DNA from: Ciona intestinalis
Lineage: Eukaryota > Chordata > Ascidiacea > Phlebobranchia > Cionidae
Length of the DNA stretch: 64,000 nucleotides
Direction: 5' to 3'
Assembly (NCBI RefSeq): GCF_000224145.3
Contig: NC_020173.2
Location: forward strand, 1,913,435-1,977,434
Each line of letters begins with the position of its first letter. Within the stretch, counting starts at the first letter, position 1. Under the pieces are notes generated by a model, which ran no database searches, was not told where the DNA came from, and saw only the letters and a program-made list of their open reading frames with translations. Shown piece by piece: positions 26,335 to 37,459 of the stretch. The position numbers were made by a program, and so were the translations under genes.

Positions 26335-29007
26335 ATGTCAACCTTCATGCACAGAAGCCTGTCACGACAAATCAGCAACAAACAAGGATCTCAATGCTCA
26401 TGTTCAAGACAGGCAGGGGAGCGAATTGAAGGACACGGAAAGAAGTTTCCTTTCAACATTACCTTTATCTCAATTCTAATTTGCTTGTTATCTGCAACGA
26501 GTGCAGAGGCAGGGAATACAACTGCAACGATAATGCAGATTAACTTCACGACTGAAGAGCTGCCAAACGTTACCGAGCTATTCCCTAACCACGAGAATGA
26601 GGTCAGCGGATCAAACATTGTTTATAAAGTGGGTCTTTCCATACTGCTTGGGAGCATATGCGTTGTGACAGTGCTTGGTAACTTGATGGTCATTTTTACC
26701 GCCACTATATTCAGAAAGCTTCGAACTATCCCGAACATGTTTATTATAAGCCTCGCGTCCGCAGACTTGGTAATGGGCATTATCGTACTGCCAATGTGGA
26801 GCCAATATGTTATCGGGGACTTTAAATGGGGGTTAGGCTTCTTTTGGTGCGACGTGTGGACTTCTATTGACGTGCTGAGCGTAACGGCAAGCATTGGAAC
26901 TTTATGTGCAATATCCCTCGACCGTTTCGTAGCTATTACGATGCCGTTTGAATATGCAACAAAGATGACTCGGCTCAGAGCAAGATTCATCATAGGTAAT
27001 GTCCATATATAACACAATTTTACAATTTCTGTGTTTTAAACATACAGACAGATTTTAGGATTTCAATGTTAAAACAAAGCATTAAAACGTAATATAAGTA
27101 AAATACCATATCTATAGGGTGGGGGAAGATGGAACATCTTTTCATTTTATTTTTGCGTCTCATTTGGTAGTAAACAAAACATTTACAGAATTATAAAACC
27201 GTATCCTCATGACTTCCATGGATGTTAAATGTTTAAAAATCGATGTGTGCAAAATGTGTCCCATATTACCCCACAGTACTATATCTTAAACAGTCTTTTA
27301 CAAAAAAGATTTTTTTCCTAACTTTTCTCGTTTTAGGTTTTATATGGATTGTTTCTGCCACGGTCGCTTTCGTTCCAATTAATCTCGGTTGGTGGAAAAC
27401 AAACAAACCCGAAGACTGGGAATGTTACGAAAGCGCAACATGTTGCGAGTTTCGACCTAACATGATATATGCTGTGGTATCGTCCTGCATATCGTTCTAC
27501 ATACCACTCACTATAATGATATGTGCGTACAGCGTCGTATTTAAAAGTAAGTAAATAGTTTTTTGGATTCTATATAGTTCTTAATGGGTCTGTATAGTTT
27601 TCTGCCCCTTTTGAGATTTTTCATCATTGTTTCGTCCACTACAGTTGCAATACAAAAGCGAGGCGAAATTCGTAACAGAAGAGGTGTCTTTAGACGAGCT
27701 TCGATGCCTGGTAGCAAAAGTTTGCTTTGGGGAAAGCGAGAACACAGAGCTGTGTTTACAATGGGAATTATAATGGGCACGTTCGTGGTCTGTTGGCTGC
27801 CATTTTTCATCGTGAACATAGCACAGGTAAGTCAGTTGTAAACACCACAACGCTTAATACTTGTTTTGTGATGATGAAGATAAAGTATAGTGTTCCACGA
27901 ATAAGCTGCTTTATATTAATTATTAAACGAAGAATTCTTTAATTTCGACGTATACTTATCCATGACAACTAACACCACAACTTTACCATATAGGTGTTTT
28001 GCCAATGTATTGGCGCCACTCCATTTCTCATGGTGAACTGCCTGGGTTACATCAACAGCTTTTTCAACCCGATCATTTACTGTCACAGCATGGAGTTCCG
28101 AAGAGCATTCAAGAGGGTTTTAATGTGTGGATTGTGTCGAGACGGTTAGTCTGCTTATACGTGCACATAATTTATAACACTTATCTTGACATTATCACTC
28201 GTACTGTAAGGTCAAGTGTAATGGAGAATCACCTGAACAAATATGTTTTCTTAATTACCATGCTCTTATAGCGTGTATATACTCTAGTACCATTTAAAAT
28301 CAAAACGTTCATCTTACATAGGTTTCCAGCAAACCAGCAGAGCTTCGTTGTCAATCTCTTACGTATCAAGCTCGAGATCAAGTGTAAGAACCGAAAGCAG
28401 CTTATTTCAGCTTACCAGTTTCCTCTTATCCGGTGGTAACTCTGCTAAACGAAGAGCGAGCAGGCTAAGCAACGTTAGCGGACGGAGCAATCGAACGTCG
28501 CCGGAAAACGGCCGGGATTCTCCAGCTTGTAACAGCAATTCACAGTTGGGAGAGCCGCGAACACTGGTGTACGGGTTTCGGTCTAGCACCTGCAGGCGGA
28601 TGGATTCAGATACAACTTCCAGTTCGACGAACTCGGTTGGTACCGCGTCAAACGGCTCGAGGCCGCTACCGATTGTTGAAAAAAGATCAACGTCCATCCT
28701 GAACGGCTTTGGGAGGGGTGAGCTGCATCCACAGCAGAACACACGTCTTTGTATTAATGGCCACCATAGAAAAAGACCAAGCAGCGCCTACAGAGAACTA
28801 ACGCCAGACGTTTGTAAGAGGTTTCAGCGGAAATCGTCATCTCTTCATGATCTAGATGGTATAGTAGTAGCCTCGATAGAAACTGTTCCTCAGACAAAAG
28901 AAACAGATCAATTACTTCTTAACGCCTCTTGTGACTCGGATGCTTCAGTACAGCAGACGAACAAAACCGATACTGAAAATACAACGCTGAACCTCAATGA
29001 CAGGTAG
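26335..29007 (+). CDS. ADRB: Beta-adrenergic-like G-protein-coupled receptor
   Basis: Exons 26335-26995, 27337-27546, 27645-27826, 27994-28144 and 28322-29007 give 629 residues. ATG 26335 is the first in-frame ATG. A pyrimidine-rich CAG at 26227-26229 may be the acceptor of a 5' UTR intron or a trans-splice site. Ligand-pocket residues of catecholamine receptors are kept: Asp in [12 protein letters not shown] (TM3), the TM5 serines ([12 protein letters not shown]), [12 protein letters not shown] (TM6), and Asn and Tyr in VNCLGYINS before NPIIY (TM7). The second loop has the paired cysteines [11 protein letters not shown]. This is the beta-receptor pattern (Gs, cAMP). Odd points: DRF replaces the usual DRY; an N-terminal extension of about 100 residues contains a hydrophobic stretch near residues 40-58; a Ser-rich C tail exceeds 220 residues; and four introns are present, while vertebrate beta1 and beta2 genes lack introns in the coding part. 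A D1-dopamine or octopamine-like receptor is the main alternative. Confidence 0.93.
27113..27284. mobile_element. MITE-A copy in receptor intron 1
   Basis: CTATAGGGTGGGGGAAGATG at left, CATATTACCCCACAGTACTA at right. It ends about 50 bp before the exon 2 acceptor. Confidence 0.88.
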
Positions 29008-29572
29008 CTCAACGTGTCACATGCACATGCTACTCTCTGATAACTATTTAGCTTCACTGTTACAAAAAGTGTTGCTGTAACGTATTGTGAAGTCGTAAAC
29101 AGCATTATCCAGATACCCAAACCGTTTATTAAATCCCCCACCTTATGAATGTTAATGGCGTTTGGGATACTAAATTATCAAAGTTTCCTATTTAAACACG
29201 CACCCAAACAGCGGCCATAGACAGAACTTCTTGTCATAACGAAGGTCATAAATCCATGAACAAATATTATTAGCGACAGGTCAAAATTAAAGGCAACATT
29301 ACTTCAATTTCCTGAAAATCTTACTCACGGTTTGTTTCGCGGTTATGCGTCCCATTATAGTTTGATTTACGATTTACAAAGGTAGAAAAAATATCACTGT
29401 GCTCTCCTATTGCGCCGACACTCGTTTATAGCAAATATTTTGGTTCGAAGATTCTGTGGTTACTTTGTTTTTCTTGTCCGTTATTCCAAAAGATACCGAT
29501 ATTTCACAAAAGACCAGTTTTGTTTAGCTTTCTGATTAAGATCACACGTTTCTATAGCGACACACCCCCTGA

Positions 29573-30125
29573 GTTCCAAAATTGGTCTTAAATTAAGAGG
29601 GGTAGACGCGAAATTTCAACGGGCTAATCCAACAAAATACCTTGCATTGTGTTATTGTTGGTATAAACGTGACTCCCGCTGTATCAACGCAACGTCAAGG
29701 TTGAATTAACTAAATCTATCATGGTAACAAATAAAGAGCTGGTTTGAAAAGCCACCTAAAACTCATTTCACTTCGCATATCGTTCGCAATATCCACTTTG
29801 TAGCTTAAACCAACATTAACGCGTCCGGTGTCTTTTCTGACATTGTTTTTTAAAAGAACCAATGTTGAAAGAAACTTTGTGGATTCTGTGTATTTAACGT
29901 CTCAGGTTTCCGCGGCCGCTAAAATGCTTTGGCCGCTAAAATGCTTTGCAGAATATAACATTTGGTTTACACAGCTGATACACTATTTCATTTTATTCAT
30001 TGTCTTGTTATATTTTTTCCGTATTCCTTACATGTTGCACAGTTCTTATATTGCACTCGCACCAGATCAACATAAGTTTGTTTGTTTTTTAAAGCGCCCA
30101 CCGTTCAAAAACTAAATTTCAGTAA
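29573..30125. repeat. 553 bp direct repeat, copy 1, left of N gap
   Basis: Matches 30176-30728 at a constant offset of 603 with no indels and about six single-base differences (for example CGGGCTAATCC against CGGGTTAATCC). Probably one locus represented twice. Confidence 0.95.
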
Positions 30126-30175
30126 NNNNNNNNNNNNNNNNNNNNNNNNNNNNNNNNNNNNNNNNNNNNNNNNNN
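30126..30175. other. Assembly gap, 50 N
   Basis: Exactly 50 unknown bases, abutted by the two copies of the 553 bp repeat. Confidence 1.
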
Positions 30176-30728
30176 GTTCCAAAATTGGTCTTAAATTAAG
30201 AGGGGTAGACGCGAAATTTCAACGGGTTAATCCAACAAAATACCTTGCATTGTGTTATTGTTGGTATAAACGTGACTCCCGCTGTATCAACGCAACGTCA
30301 AGGTTAAATTAACTAAATCTATCATGGTAACAAATAAAGAGCTGGTTTGAAAATCCACCTAAAACTCATTTCACTTCGCATATCGTTCGCAATATCCATT
30401 TTGTAGCTTAAACCAACATTAACGCGTCCGATGTCTTTTCTGACATTGTTTTTTAAAAGAACCAATGTTGAAAGAAACTTTGTGGATTCTGTGTATTTAA
30501 CGTCTCAGGTTTCCGCGGCCGCTAAAATGCTTTGGCCGCTAAAATGCTTTGCAGAATATAACATTTGGTTTACACAGCTGATACACTATTTCATTTTATT
30601 CATTGTCTTGTTATATTTTTTCCGTATTCCTTACATGTTGCACAGTTCTTATATTGCACTCGCACCAGATCAACATAAGTTTGTGTGTTTTTTAAAGCGC
30701 CCACCGTTCAAAAACTAAATTTCAGTAA
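30176..30728. repeat. 553 bp direct repeat, copy 2, right of N gap
   Basis: See copy 1. The repeat starts at the first base after the gap, and copy 1 ends at the last base before it. Confidence 0.95.
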
Positions 30729-31181
30729 ATTTTTAAAGTGAAGCTTTGGTTGAAACAACTTAATCGTTTGAAATACTATTGGCCTTAATAATCGGTACAT
30801 TTACCCACAATTTCATGTCATAATTATTGTTAAACGTACGTTTACTCATTTCAGTTCTTGTGAGATATTTGCTATTTCACCGTATTTCTTTTTTTTGCTC
30901 CTTTTTTACGACTTTTATAACATGTAAAATAAAGTTAGAAAACAAACTGTGTTTTGTCTTTGTCAGAAAAACCCTTATGTTCAGTATTCACACATACAAT
31001 TACTTCAACAGTATATCCAAAATTGGAGAAATAGTTTTGTGTAAAAAACACCAACCAAGCCAAAGAACTTAAAAACCAGCTGTAGATTTACTTTGACCAA
31101 AGTAACGCAACCTACATAACCAAGTATTAGGACAATTTCTCGAATTTGTTTTATTTCTGCACTCAAGACCAACTACCACAG

Positions 31182-34100
31182 TCAATCCTCCATATCAGAA
31201 CTTGATTCTTCATCTGTTTGTTCTGAACACTTAGAGCAGCAGCAGTGGAATAAATAGTTTTCTCTAAAAAATTTTTTAGATTAAATTCATGAAGGTAATA
31301 AGGTGTAAAAGATAAAGATTTACACTTACTTCAGATATTGTTGTCTTGAGCGACAACCTCGAGCAATTTGACACTGGCTTAAATATGAAATCGTTATTTC
31401 TTCACCTGCTGCTATGTCTCTACAAGCTTTCACTGCAAGCCTGTTATATTGGTTGCTGAACTTAATACTTAAATACAAAATTACTGTACAATAAATATAG
31501 TATGAAAACTGGAAAAAATATACAAAAGGGTGATACCCTGGAACATAACTTGCAAGATAAAGAAACAATTGTTGTCTTGTAGCGCCATCCAGGTTGTGGA
31601 AGTAAATAGTTTTGAAATACTAGTTGGCTGGTGTATGACATGACAATGTTAAACTCATTCGTACTATAATACGACCTACAGTATGGGTGTAACCACAAAA
31701 AGTTTGGTGTAAAACACACCTTAACAAAAGTAGGTATTGTCATACAAACCTGTGGTTATTGTTTGGAAAACAGACTTCAGCATTTGGCTCACAGCTATGA
31801 TTGCATTTGCTTTGTATTCTATATAAACCAGCACCTTCACAGTTCAAAAATGACCCAGCAACTAAAAACATATATTTAGTAAAAACCATATACACATAAC
31901 AATATATTGTATTACAAAATATTACAGCACAATCTCTCACCATTTTCTAATTCCTCATACAAACCATCAATCAAGTTGTCTAATTCTTCCTTGTCCTGTG
32001 GATTTAAATCTAACTCATCACAATTGTGCACCCATACACTGAGAGCACTTGTACCAACACCTTGCTGGTTGGTACCAAGCAGAGCAAATAGATTTTTGAA
32101 ACCATCATCGGTGAACCAATGTTGGACAGACTCATCAAAAAACACAGATGCTAGTTGTTCCCGCAAAGTTGTTAACTGAACTAATAAAAGAATGAATGTA
32201 ACTTGCTTTATCCTAGCGTGGCCAGAAAACAGCAGTCTTTAAACATAAATGTTCTGTTTCATACACCTCTTGCCCACGTATAGAAAAAATAACAATTTAA
32301 ACATATTTTTGTATAAAAAGTTAAGACTATTGTGTGTATTGTCTGAGGTAGAGAGTGCAGTAAGCCTAAAAGGGTTGTAAGATGCAATAACTGTTCGGAT
32401 TGTTGAAAGAAGCCTATTCCTATCTATAAGACAGATGGTACTACCTAAGAACTGCTCTCCAAGCAATTTATGAGCAATTTGTTCCACATCATTAGTGCTG
32501 GCATGACAGAATTTTTCAATATCAGAAATAAACTCTTCTTTTTTTTCTTCCTAAACAGAAAAGTGTAATCAGGAGTTTATGCACGACAGAAATTTCTGTA
32601 TCTTTAATGGAAGATAATCTTACAAATCATTTATTTCCTGGATCCAAAATGTCTATACACTATATACAAACAATTTAGAAATAAGCCAACCTAAAACATA
32701 CTTTATGTAAGTTTCAATGACAGAAAATGGTTAAGAATACAAAATTAGAAATGAAGGTATTTTGATATAAATTTTGAAATAGAAACTAAAATTAAATGGA
32801 GTTTTTTTTTTATATAAATTTTAAAACAAAATTTAAAACCTGCTTAATTCTTGCAAGAATACGTATGATCATTTGTATTGAAGCTGTCTCTGGAGGATAA
32901 TGACATCCTCTCCAAGTTTCATCAAGAATTTCAAGAGCATTTCGATCAATTAGGTCAGATGATGGACACAATATCTTTATTCATAAACAGGAAAGTTTGA
33001 TGATTTAGAAAATCAATGCAGGTTCAAAAAACAGTTTACACAACTTGAATTTTATTAAATTTATTTTATATTTCTTTTATTACAATAGTGAAGAATAAAT
33101 TACCTAAAGTTACAACAAGAAAGAAAGAAGAAAGGTCAGAAAAAGACTGTAATTTTAAAGTTAAATATATTGCACAAGCCTAAATTTATAATAAAGCGCA
33201 GTTAAACAAAAATACTTCATAGGTGAATATTAGAAATTTGGAAAATAATTTTACTTTATGGAACTCGTTGTAAGCTTTCTCTCTACATTCCATCGAACAG
33301 TAAATTTCCTACAAGAAAAAAGTTAGATCAGATATTGTGGCTGTTTCTATTAGATAAATGACAGAAGTACATACTTTCTTTAGCAAATAAACAACCAAAA
33401 AATATTAGATCTCCCTTTTTTAAGCAAATATTAAATGAAGTAAATAAGTCAGGACTTTGGTTAATAGCTGTTTCCATGTAAAAATGTCTTAAATAAATTA
33501 CTTCTCTATGACAGAAAAAAAATGTATAGTAGAATGGGGGAAGATGGGAGACCTTTTCATTCTATTTTCTCGTACATTTTGGGAGCAAACAAAAAACATT
33601 CAAGGAATTATAAAACCTTGTCCTCGCGACTTTCAGAGACCATTGTTAATTGTTTAAAACACGATTAGGATATTTATATATTCCGTGCTAAAGGTGTCCC
33701 ATCTCCCCCCACCCCACTATAACTGAGATAATACAAATAACTGAATGCACATACAATTCAAATACCCCAATGTATACCTCACATTTTGGCAGTGTACATA
33801 TGTAACAGGATTTGATTCACAGCATTCATGATATGGAAGTTTTAACCCAGGATTTTGAGCTAAACGTTTGCACATTTCCTCTGTGGTCTCCAGTGACTTC
33901 ATGCAATAATCGCATGCCTGGGTCCAAGGTTCAGTTGGAAAATTAAAAATGTAAATAGTTTAATGATCATTAAACCCAATTCGAAATAATTCCAATAAAC
34001 TGAATTTTACTTTATAGTTTCTATGTGTATCAATGAACTGAGTTATTTATACAACCAAAAATTACCAGTTTTAATGGTTTATGAGAGTTGATAAAGCAGT

Positions 34101-34592
34101 GCTCTAAATATGACATAATAGCAGTTCAGATAATAACCATAAACATTTTATTAAAAAAATGAAAAACCTAGTTTTAGTGTACTTTTAGTTGCAGTCATGT
34201 GAAAATGACTCACTAGGTTTGACAATAATATATTTCAAATTTTCAAGATAAGAAATAAATAGGCACCCTGTACTTGTATAGCTTATTCCATGAAAATTGA
34301 CAACTAATAATTGGATCTTCTTCCAGTATTACAGAATCACTACTGATATCTTCAGTGGAAAACAAACCAAAGCCCTTTAGTAAAAAACAACATTACTTTA
34401 GAAAATTTGATAGCACAAAAGTCTCATAACATAGGATTTTGACTGTAATATATGACTCTTCTGTTTGTAAAAAACAAAAACAAAACATATGATTTAATTA
34501 AGAGAGATCAGTATTCATATAAAAATATATAATATAATATAAGAATATATTTTTACCTTCACGTTATCTATGTGTCTGATGCACCAAGTCAT
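31182..34592 (-). CDS. SMYD5: SMYD5, SET/MYND lysine methyltransferase
   Basis: Ten minus-strand exons (34592-34557, 34374-34267, 33917-33783, 33308-33255, 32974-32840, 32550-32445, 32180-31941, 31861-31750, 31440-31330, 31263-31182) give 372 residues; human SMYD5 has 418, with a longer N terminus and a poly-Glu tail. Seen in order: the start of the split SET domain ([11 protein letters not shown]), a MYND-like zinc segment ([10 protein letters not shown] to [13 protein letters not shown]), LCPSSD and [31 protein letters not shown], the SET core [23 protein letters not shown], and a post-SET cysteine cluster [12 protein letters not shown]. These match SMYD5 motif by motif. The enzyme is reported to methylate histone H4K20 and other proteins in vertebrates. 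The C tail ends in a short acidic stretch. AATAAA (minus strand, 31150-31155) lies about 27 bases after the stop. Start chosen at 34592 because it is in phase with exon 2 and followed by a consensus donor. Confidence 0.94.
32190..32242 (-). mobile_element. SINE 3' fragment beside a SMYD5 acceptor
   Basis: GAATGAATGTAACTTGC and CTTTATCCTAGCGTGGCC match the tail of the 11205-11520 SINE. On the minus strand its ATTC tail lies about 10 bases upstream of the acceptor of SMYD5 exon 7. Confidence 0.8.
33526..33721. mobile_element. MITE-A copy in a SMYD5 intron, full length
   Basis: TATAGTAGAATGGGGGAAGA at left, CCCCCCACCCCACTATA at right. Lies between SMYD5 exons 3 and 4. Confidence 0.9.
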
Positions 34593-35482
34593 GACCAAAT
34601 TTAGAGCAGCAGTTTAATTTGAAAAACTACAATTGAACTGAATGCAAAAATCGGAGTACATAAATTAAAGTGTAAGCTAGCATATTATATACTGCAAAAC
34701 TGTATTACTGTGTAATTACTAATTAGTTTTCCAATATTTTAAAAATTAGAAAGCTTTAAACACGAAATTTGAACATAATATATATATATATATATATTTA
34801 TAATTATAATACACAACAGATATTAAACAAAGAACTTATTAAAAATAGTAGAAAATTCACTTCAGTTTACACAAGTTATTGGTACATGGAATAAAAGTAC
34901 ACATTCTTAATGTATAGGTTTCCATTTTACTGCTTGGCAGATTGGACAAAACAAGAAGCAGTCATTTATACGAGCATATATATACAAAACACAGTGAATA
35001 GGCTTTTGTACAATATCATATCACCATCACATTATCATTAATCTACAAAATAAGATGAAAAATAATCCCACTTGGGTTTTCATATAATACACATGGTCAT
35101 GAACCACATAACAAAAAAAAGAAATTAAAATAAACAATGGCACTTGCAAAACTTTTTGTGTTTCTGTAACTAATATACCATATTCTGTTACTTCTGCTAC
35201 CAGGCATAGTATAAATAATGTATTAGTGGCTTGTTTATACCAGATGAGCCACTAATACATTAATATACTATATACAACACACATTTTTAAAGAATCAAAA
35301 ATTGAATGTTTTTTAAATGCATGCATAATATATATATATAGAAAGCAATTCTCACAGTTTTCTATTTTCCTTTTGGACTTGGAAATTTTTATAAAATGCG
35401 TAACACAAAGGTTGTTCATAAATTAATAAAATAAGTAAATTCTACGACAAAAAATCATAAAATTTGAAAATTCAATCTCTAT
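34593..35482. other. Spacer between GH35 gene and SMYD5
   Basis: AT-rich, with a short AT microsatellite near 34780-34797 and the hairpin at 35207-35270. No gene seen. Confidence 0.6.
35207..35270. repeat. 24 bp near-perfect hairpin with 16-base loop
   Basis: The left arm (35207-35231, ending AATGTATTAGTGGCT) pairs with the right arm (35247-35270, starting AGCCACTAATACATT), with one bulged base. It lies about 210-280 bp past the stop of the GH35 gene. Could be a small MITE remnant, a structured 3' UTR or a stem-loop RNA. Confidence 0.75.
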
Positions 35483-37459
35483 TTAGTGGTTTACTACGGG
35501 ACCAAGCCGCGCTTCAGCAGTGAACTTTAACTCCTTGCTGCATTTTGTCTCTTCAAATATAATTATTTCATTTGCTCCCTTATGAAGCCAGGGCCCAGGC
35601 AAAAACAAAGTCTGCTGAGGCCCAATTGACCAATACCTTCCTAAGTTTCTACCATTAACAAATACAACCCCCTTTCCCCAAGAGCTCATGTCCAGGTATG
35701 TATCCATGGGCGAAGAACGGCAAGTTACTTCCGCTTTATAAAACATTGGTGAGCTAAGAGAATCACAGCTTTGTTCCACGGAGGTCCATGAAGATTTCGA
35801 AAGCGCTCGGATGTACTTTTCGTCCATTTCCAAAGGAGAAATCTTCCAATTTTTCACAGGCTCATTATTAGCTGAAATGAAACCATTAATCCCCTTTCTT
35901 TGGTCATCAAAATCTTGCCAGTTCGTTCGTCCACCATTTTCAACTAAAATACTCACTTTAATTTTTTCCTTTCCATCTACAGGAATTTTTGGTTTGGTGG
36001 TCATGCTGTTTTTAACCCGAGCTATAATTATGTTATCTCCGAATAAAATACCACGATCATAAATATTCTGGACACCTCCGATTTCAATGAATTTTTCATA
36101 TGAGGGTAACTGGACTTCTGCCTGATACAAAATGTATCCATATGACTGGCCAGCATCTGAGTTTATATCTAGCATCTCCATACAAACAGGGCTCTCTGTT
36201 TCAACCTGAGAGGGGATTGCTGCAAGACCATTCCACAGAGAAATTGACTGTGATATGGGTACACTTCCATATGAAACACGTGGTGTCAATGGTAAAATGT
36301 TAGACTTCTGGTCAGTAGTGCCAGGAAAATAATGTTCAATAATCTGTTTGGCCTTGAAATATTTTTCAGTCAGGTCCCCATTTTCAGCGATCAGAGCATC
36401 ATAATCATAGCTTGTTATATCAGCGTGAAAGCCAGTACCATCTTTATATGCCCCATTCATAAAACCAAAGTTAGTACCGCCAAAAAACATGTAAAAGTTA
36501 ACCGAACCTCCTTGGCTAAAGATTTCATTCAAAGTTTCTCCAAATTCCTGCACAGTCAAGATATGGTGCTTTTCTCCCCACCAATCAAACCAGCCTGTCC
36601 AAAACTCCATGACCATCAATGGAGCATCTGGTTGCATATTGCTAAGGTCAGTAAAGTGGTTTTCCATACGCTTAAAATTGACTGTTTTTAGCACTCCTGG
36701 TATGGTTTGCTGTCGTAAGCCTTCGATTGAGTCCGAAATAAACAACAGTTCAATTATGCCTTTATTTTGTAAAAATTCCTTTAAGTAGGGAAGGTAATCA
36801 GCGTCTTTAAAATATGACCCATATTCATTATCCAACTGAAAAGCAATGATGGGTCCACCATATTGGTACTGCAAGGGCTTTACAAATGGAAGCAGGTAGT
36901 TGAAATATTTAGTCACTGCAGCAATGTATGGAGGGTACATGGTTCGGACCTTCATTTTGGGGTCTCTTAGCAGCCATGACGGTAAACCCCCAAATTCCCA
37001 TTCAGAACAAATATAGGGGCCTGGACGAAGCAGGACATAGAATTCAAGTTTGTGTGCAAGTAGAATGAAATGCACAAGGTCAAGGTCCCCAGTGAAGTTA
37101 TATTTCCCAGGTATTGGTTCATGCAAATTCCATGGTACATAAGTTTCAATTGTGTTTAAACCACATGCTTTCATTTTCATGAGACGGTCCCTCCAGTACT
37201 CACGCGGCATCCGGAAATAATGGACTGCACCGCTAATTATTGTCATTGGCTTTCCATCTAGTTTAAATGTTTTGCCTTGTGCAGTTAAACCACTTCGTTT
37301 CTCTTTATTTACAGGATTAGGACCTCTTTTTATTTTGGTCGCTTTGCCCTCCAGATATGATAATTGCTTGTGCCAATTTAAAGTCAACCAAAACAGTAAG
37401 ACAATCGTTGTAATTGTAAACAGAGGAATTGTTCTTCTGTTAAATACTATGCGCGGCAT
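35483..37459 (-). CDS. GH35 beta-galactosidase-like protein, intronless
   Basis: One uninterrupted 658-residue frame. A hydrophobic segment at about residues 12-28 acts as a signal peptide or type II anchor, so the enzyme is secretory, lysosomal or membrane bound. The GH35 TIM barrel follows: LDGKPMTIISGAVHYFRMP near 67-84, ETYVPWNLHEP near 105-115, RPGPYICSEWEFGGLPSWLL near 145-164. The acid/base Glu212 is in QLDNEYGSY, where most relatives have ENEYG. The nucleophile Glu285 is in VMEFWTGWFDWWG. Both catalytic residues are present. Beta-sandwich domains follow, with FVNGRNLGRYWSIGPQQTLF near the end. It most resembles the GLB1L2/GLB1L3 group rather than lysosomal GLB1. Vertebrate relatives have many introns; this copy has none, so retrocopy origin is possible. 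A CACTTTTAG about 24 bases before the ATG may be a 5' UTR or trans-splice acceptor. Confidence 0.92.
   Translation of the reverse strand: MPRIVFNRRTIPLFTITTIVLLFWLTLNWHKQLSYLEGKATKIKRGPNPVNKEKRSGLTAQGKTFKLDGKPMTIISGAVHYFRMPREYWRDRLMKMKACGLNTIETYVPWNLHEPIPGKYNFTGDLDLVHFILLAHKLEFYVLLRPGPYICSEWEFGGLPSWLLRDPKMKVRTMYPPYIAAVTKYFNYLLPFVKPLQYQYGGPIIAFQLDNEYGSYFKDADYLPYLKEFLQNKGIIELLFISDSIEGLRQQTIPGVLKTVNFKRMENHFTDLSNMQPDAPLMVMEFWTGWFDWWGEKHHILTVQEFGETLNEIFSQGGSVNFYMFFGGTNFGFMNGAYKDGTGFHADITSYDYDALIAENGDLTEKYFKAKQIIEHYFPGTTDQKSNILPLTPRVSYGSVPISQSISLWNGLAAIPSQVETESPVCMEMLDINSDAGQSYGYILYQAEVQLPSYEKFIEIGGVQNIYDRGILFGDNIIIARVKNSMTTKPKIPVDGKEKIKVSILVENGGRTNWQDFDDQRKGINGFISANNEPVKNWKISPLEMDEKYIRALSKSSWTSVEQSCDSLSSPMFYKAEVTCRSSPMDTYLDMSSWGKGVVFVNGRNLGRYWSIGPQQTLFLPGPWLHKGANEIIIFEETKCSKELKFTAEARLGPVVNH

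Larger units (their letters stand above)
29008..31181. other. Convergent intergenic region with assembly gap
   Basis: Lies between the 3' ends of the receptor and SMYD5. Holds the duplicated 553 bp block, the 50 N gap, a 17 bp GGCCGCTAAAATGCTTT unit repeated twice in each block, and a possible AATAAA near 29729. A 95-residue frame is present in both blocks but has no recognisable family or gene context and is not called coding. Confidence 0.6.

Noticed and set aside
29828-30115. 95-residue frame, repeated at 30431-30718
   Set aside because: It appears twice only because the block is shown twice around the gap. It lies between two convergent genes and has no known relatives that I recognise.
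30082-30312. Frame running through the 50 N gap
   Set aside because: An artefact of reading across unknown bases.
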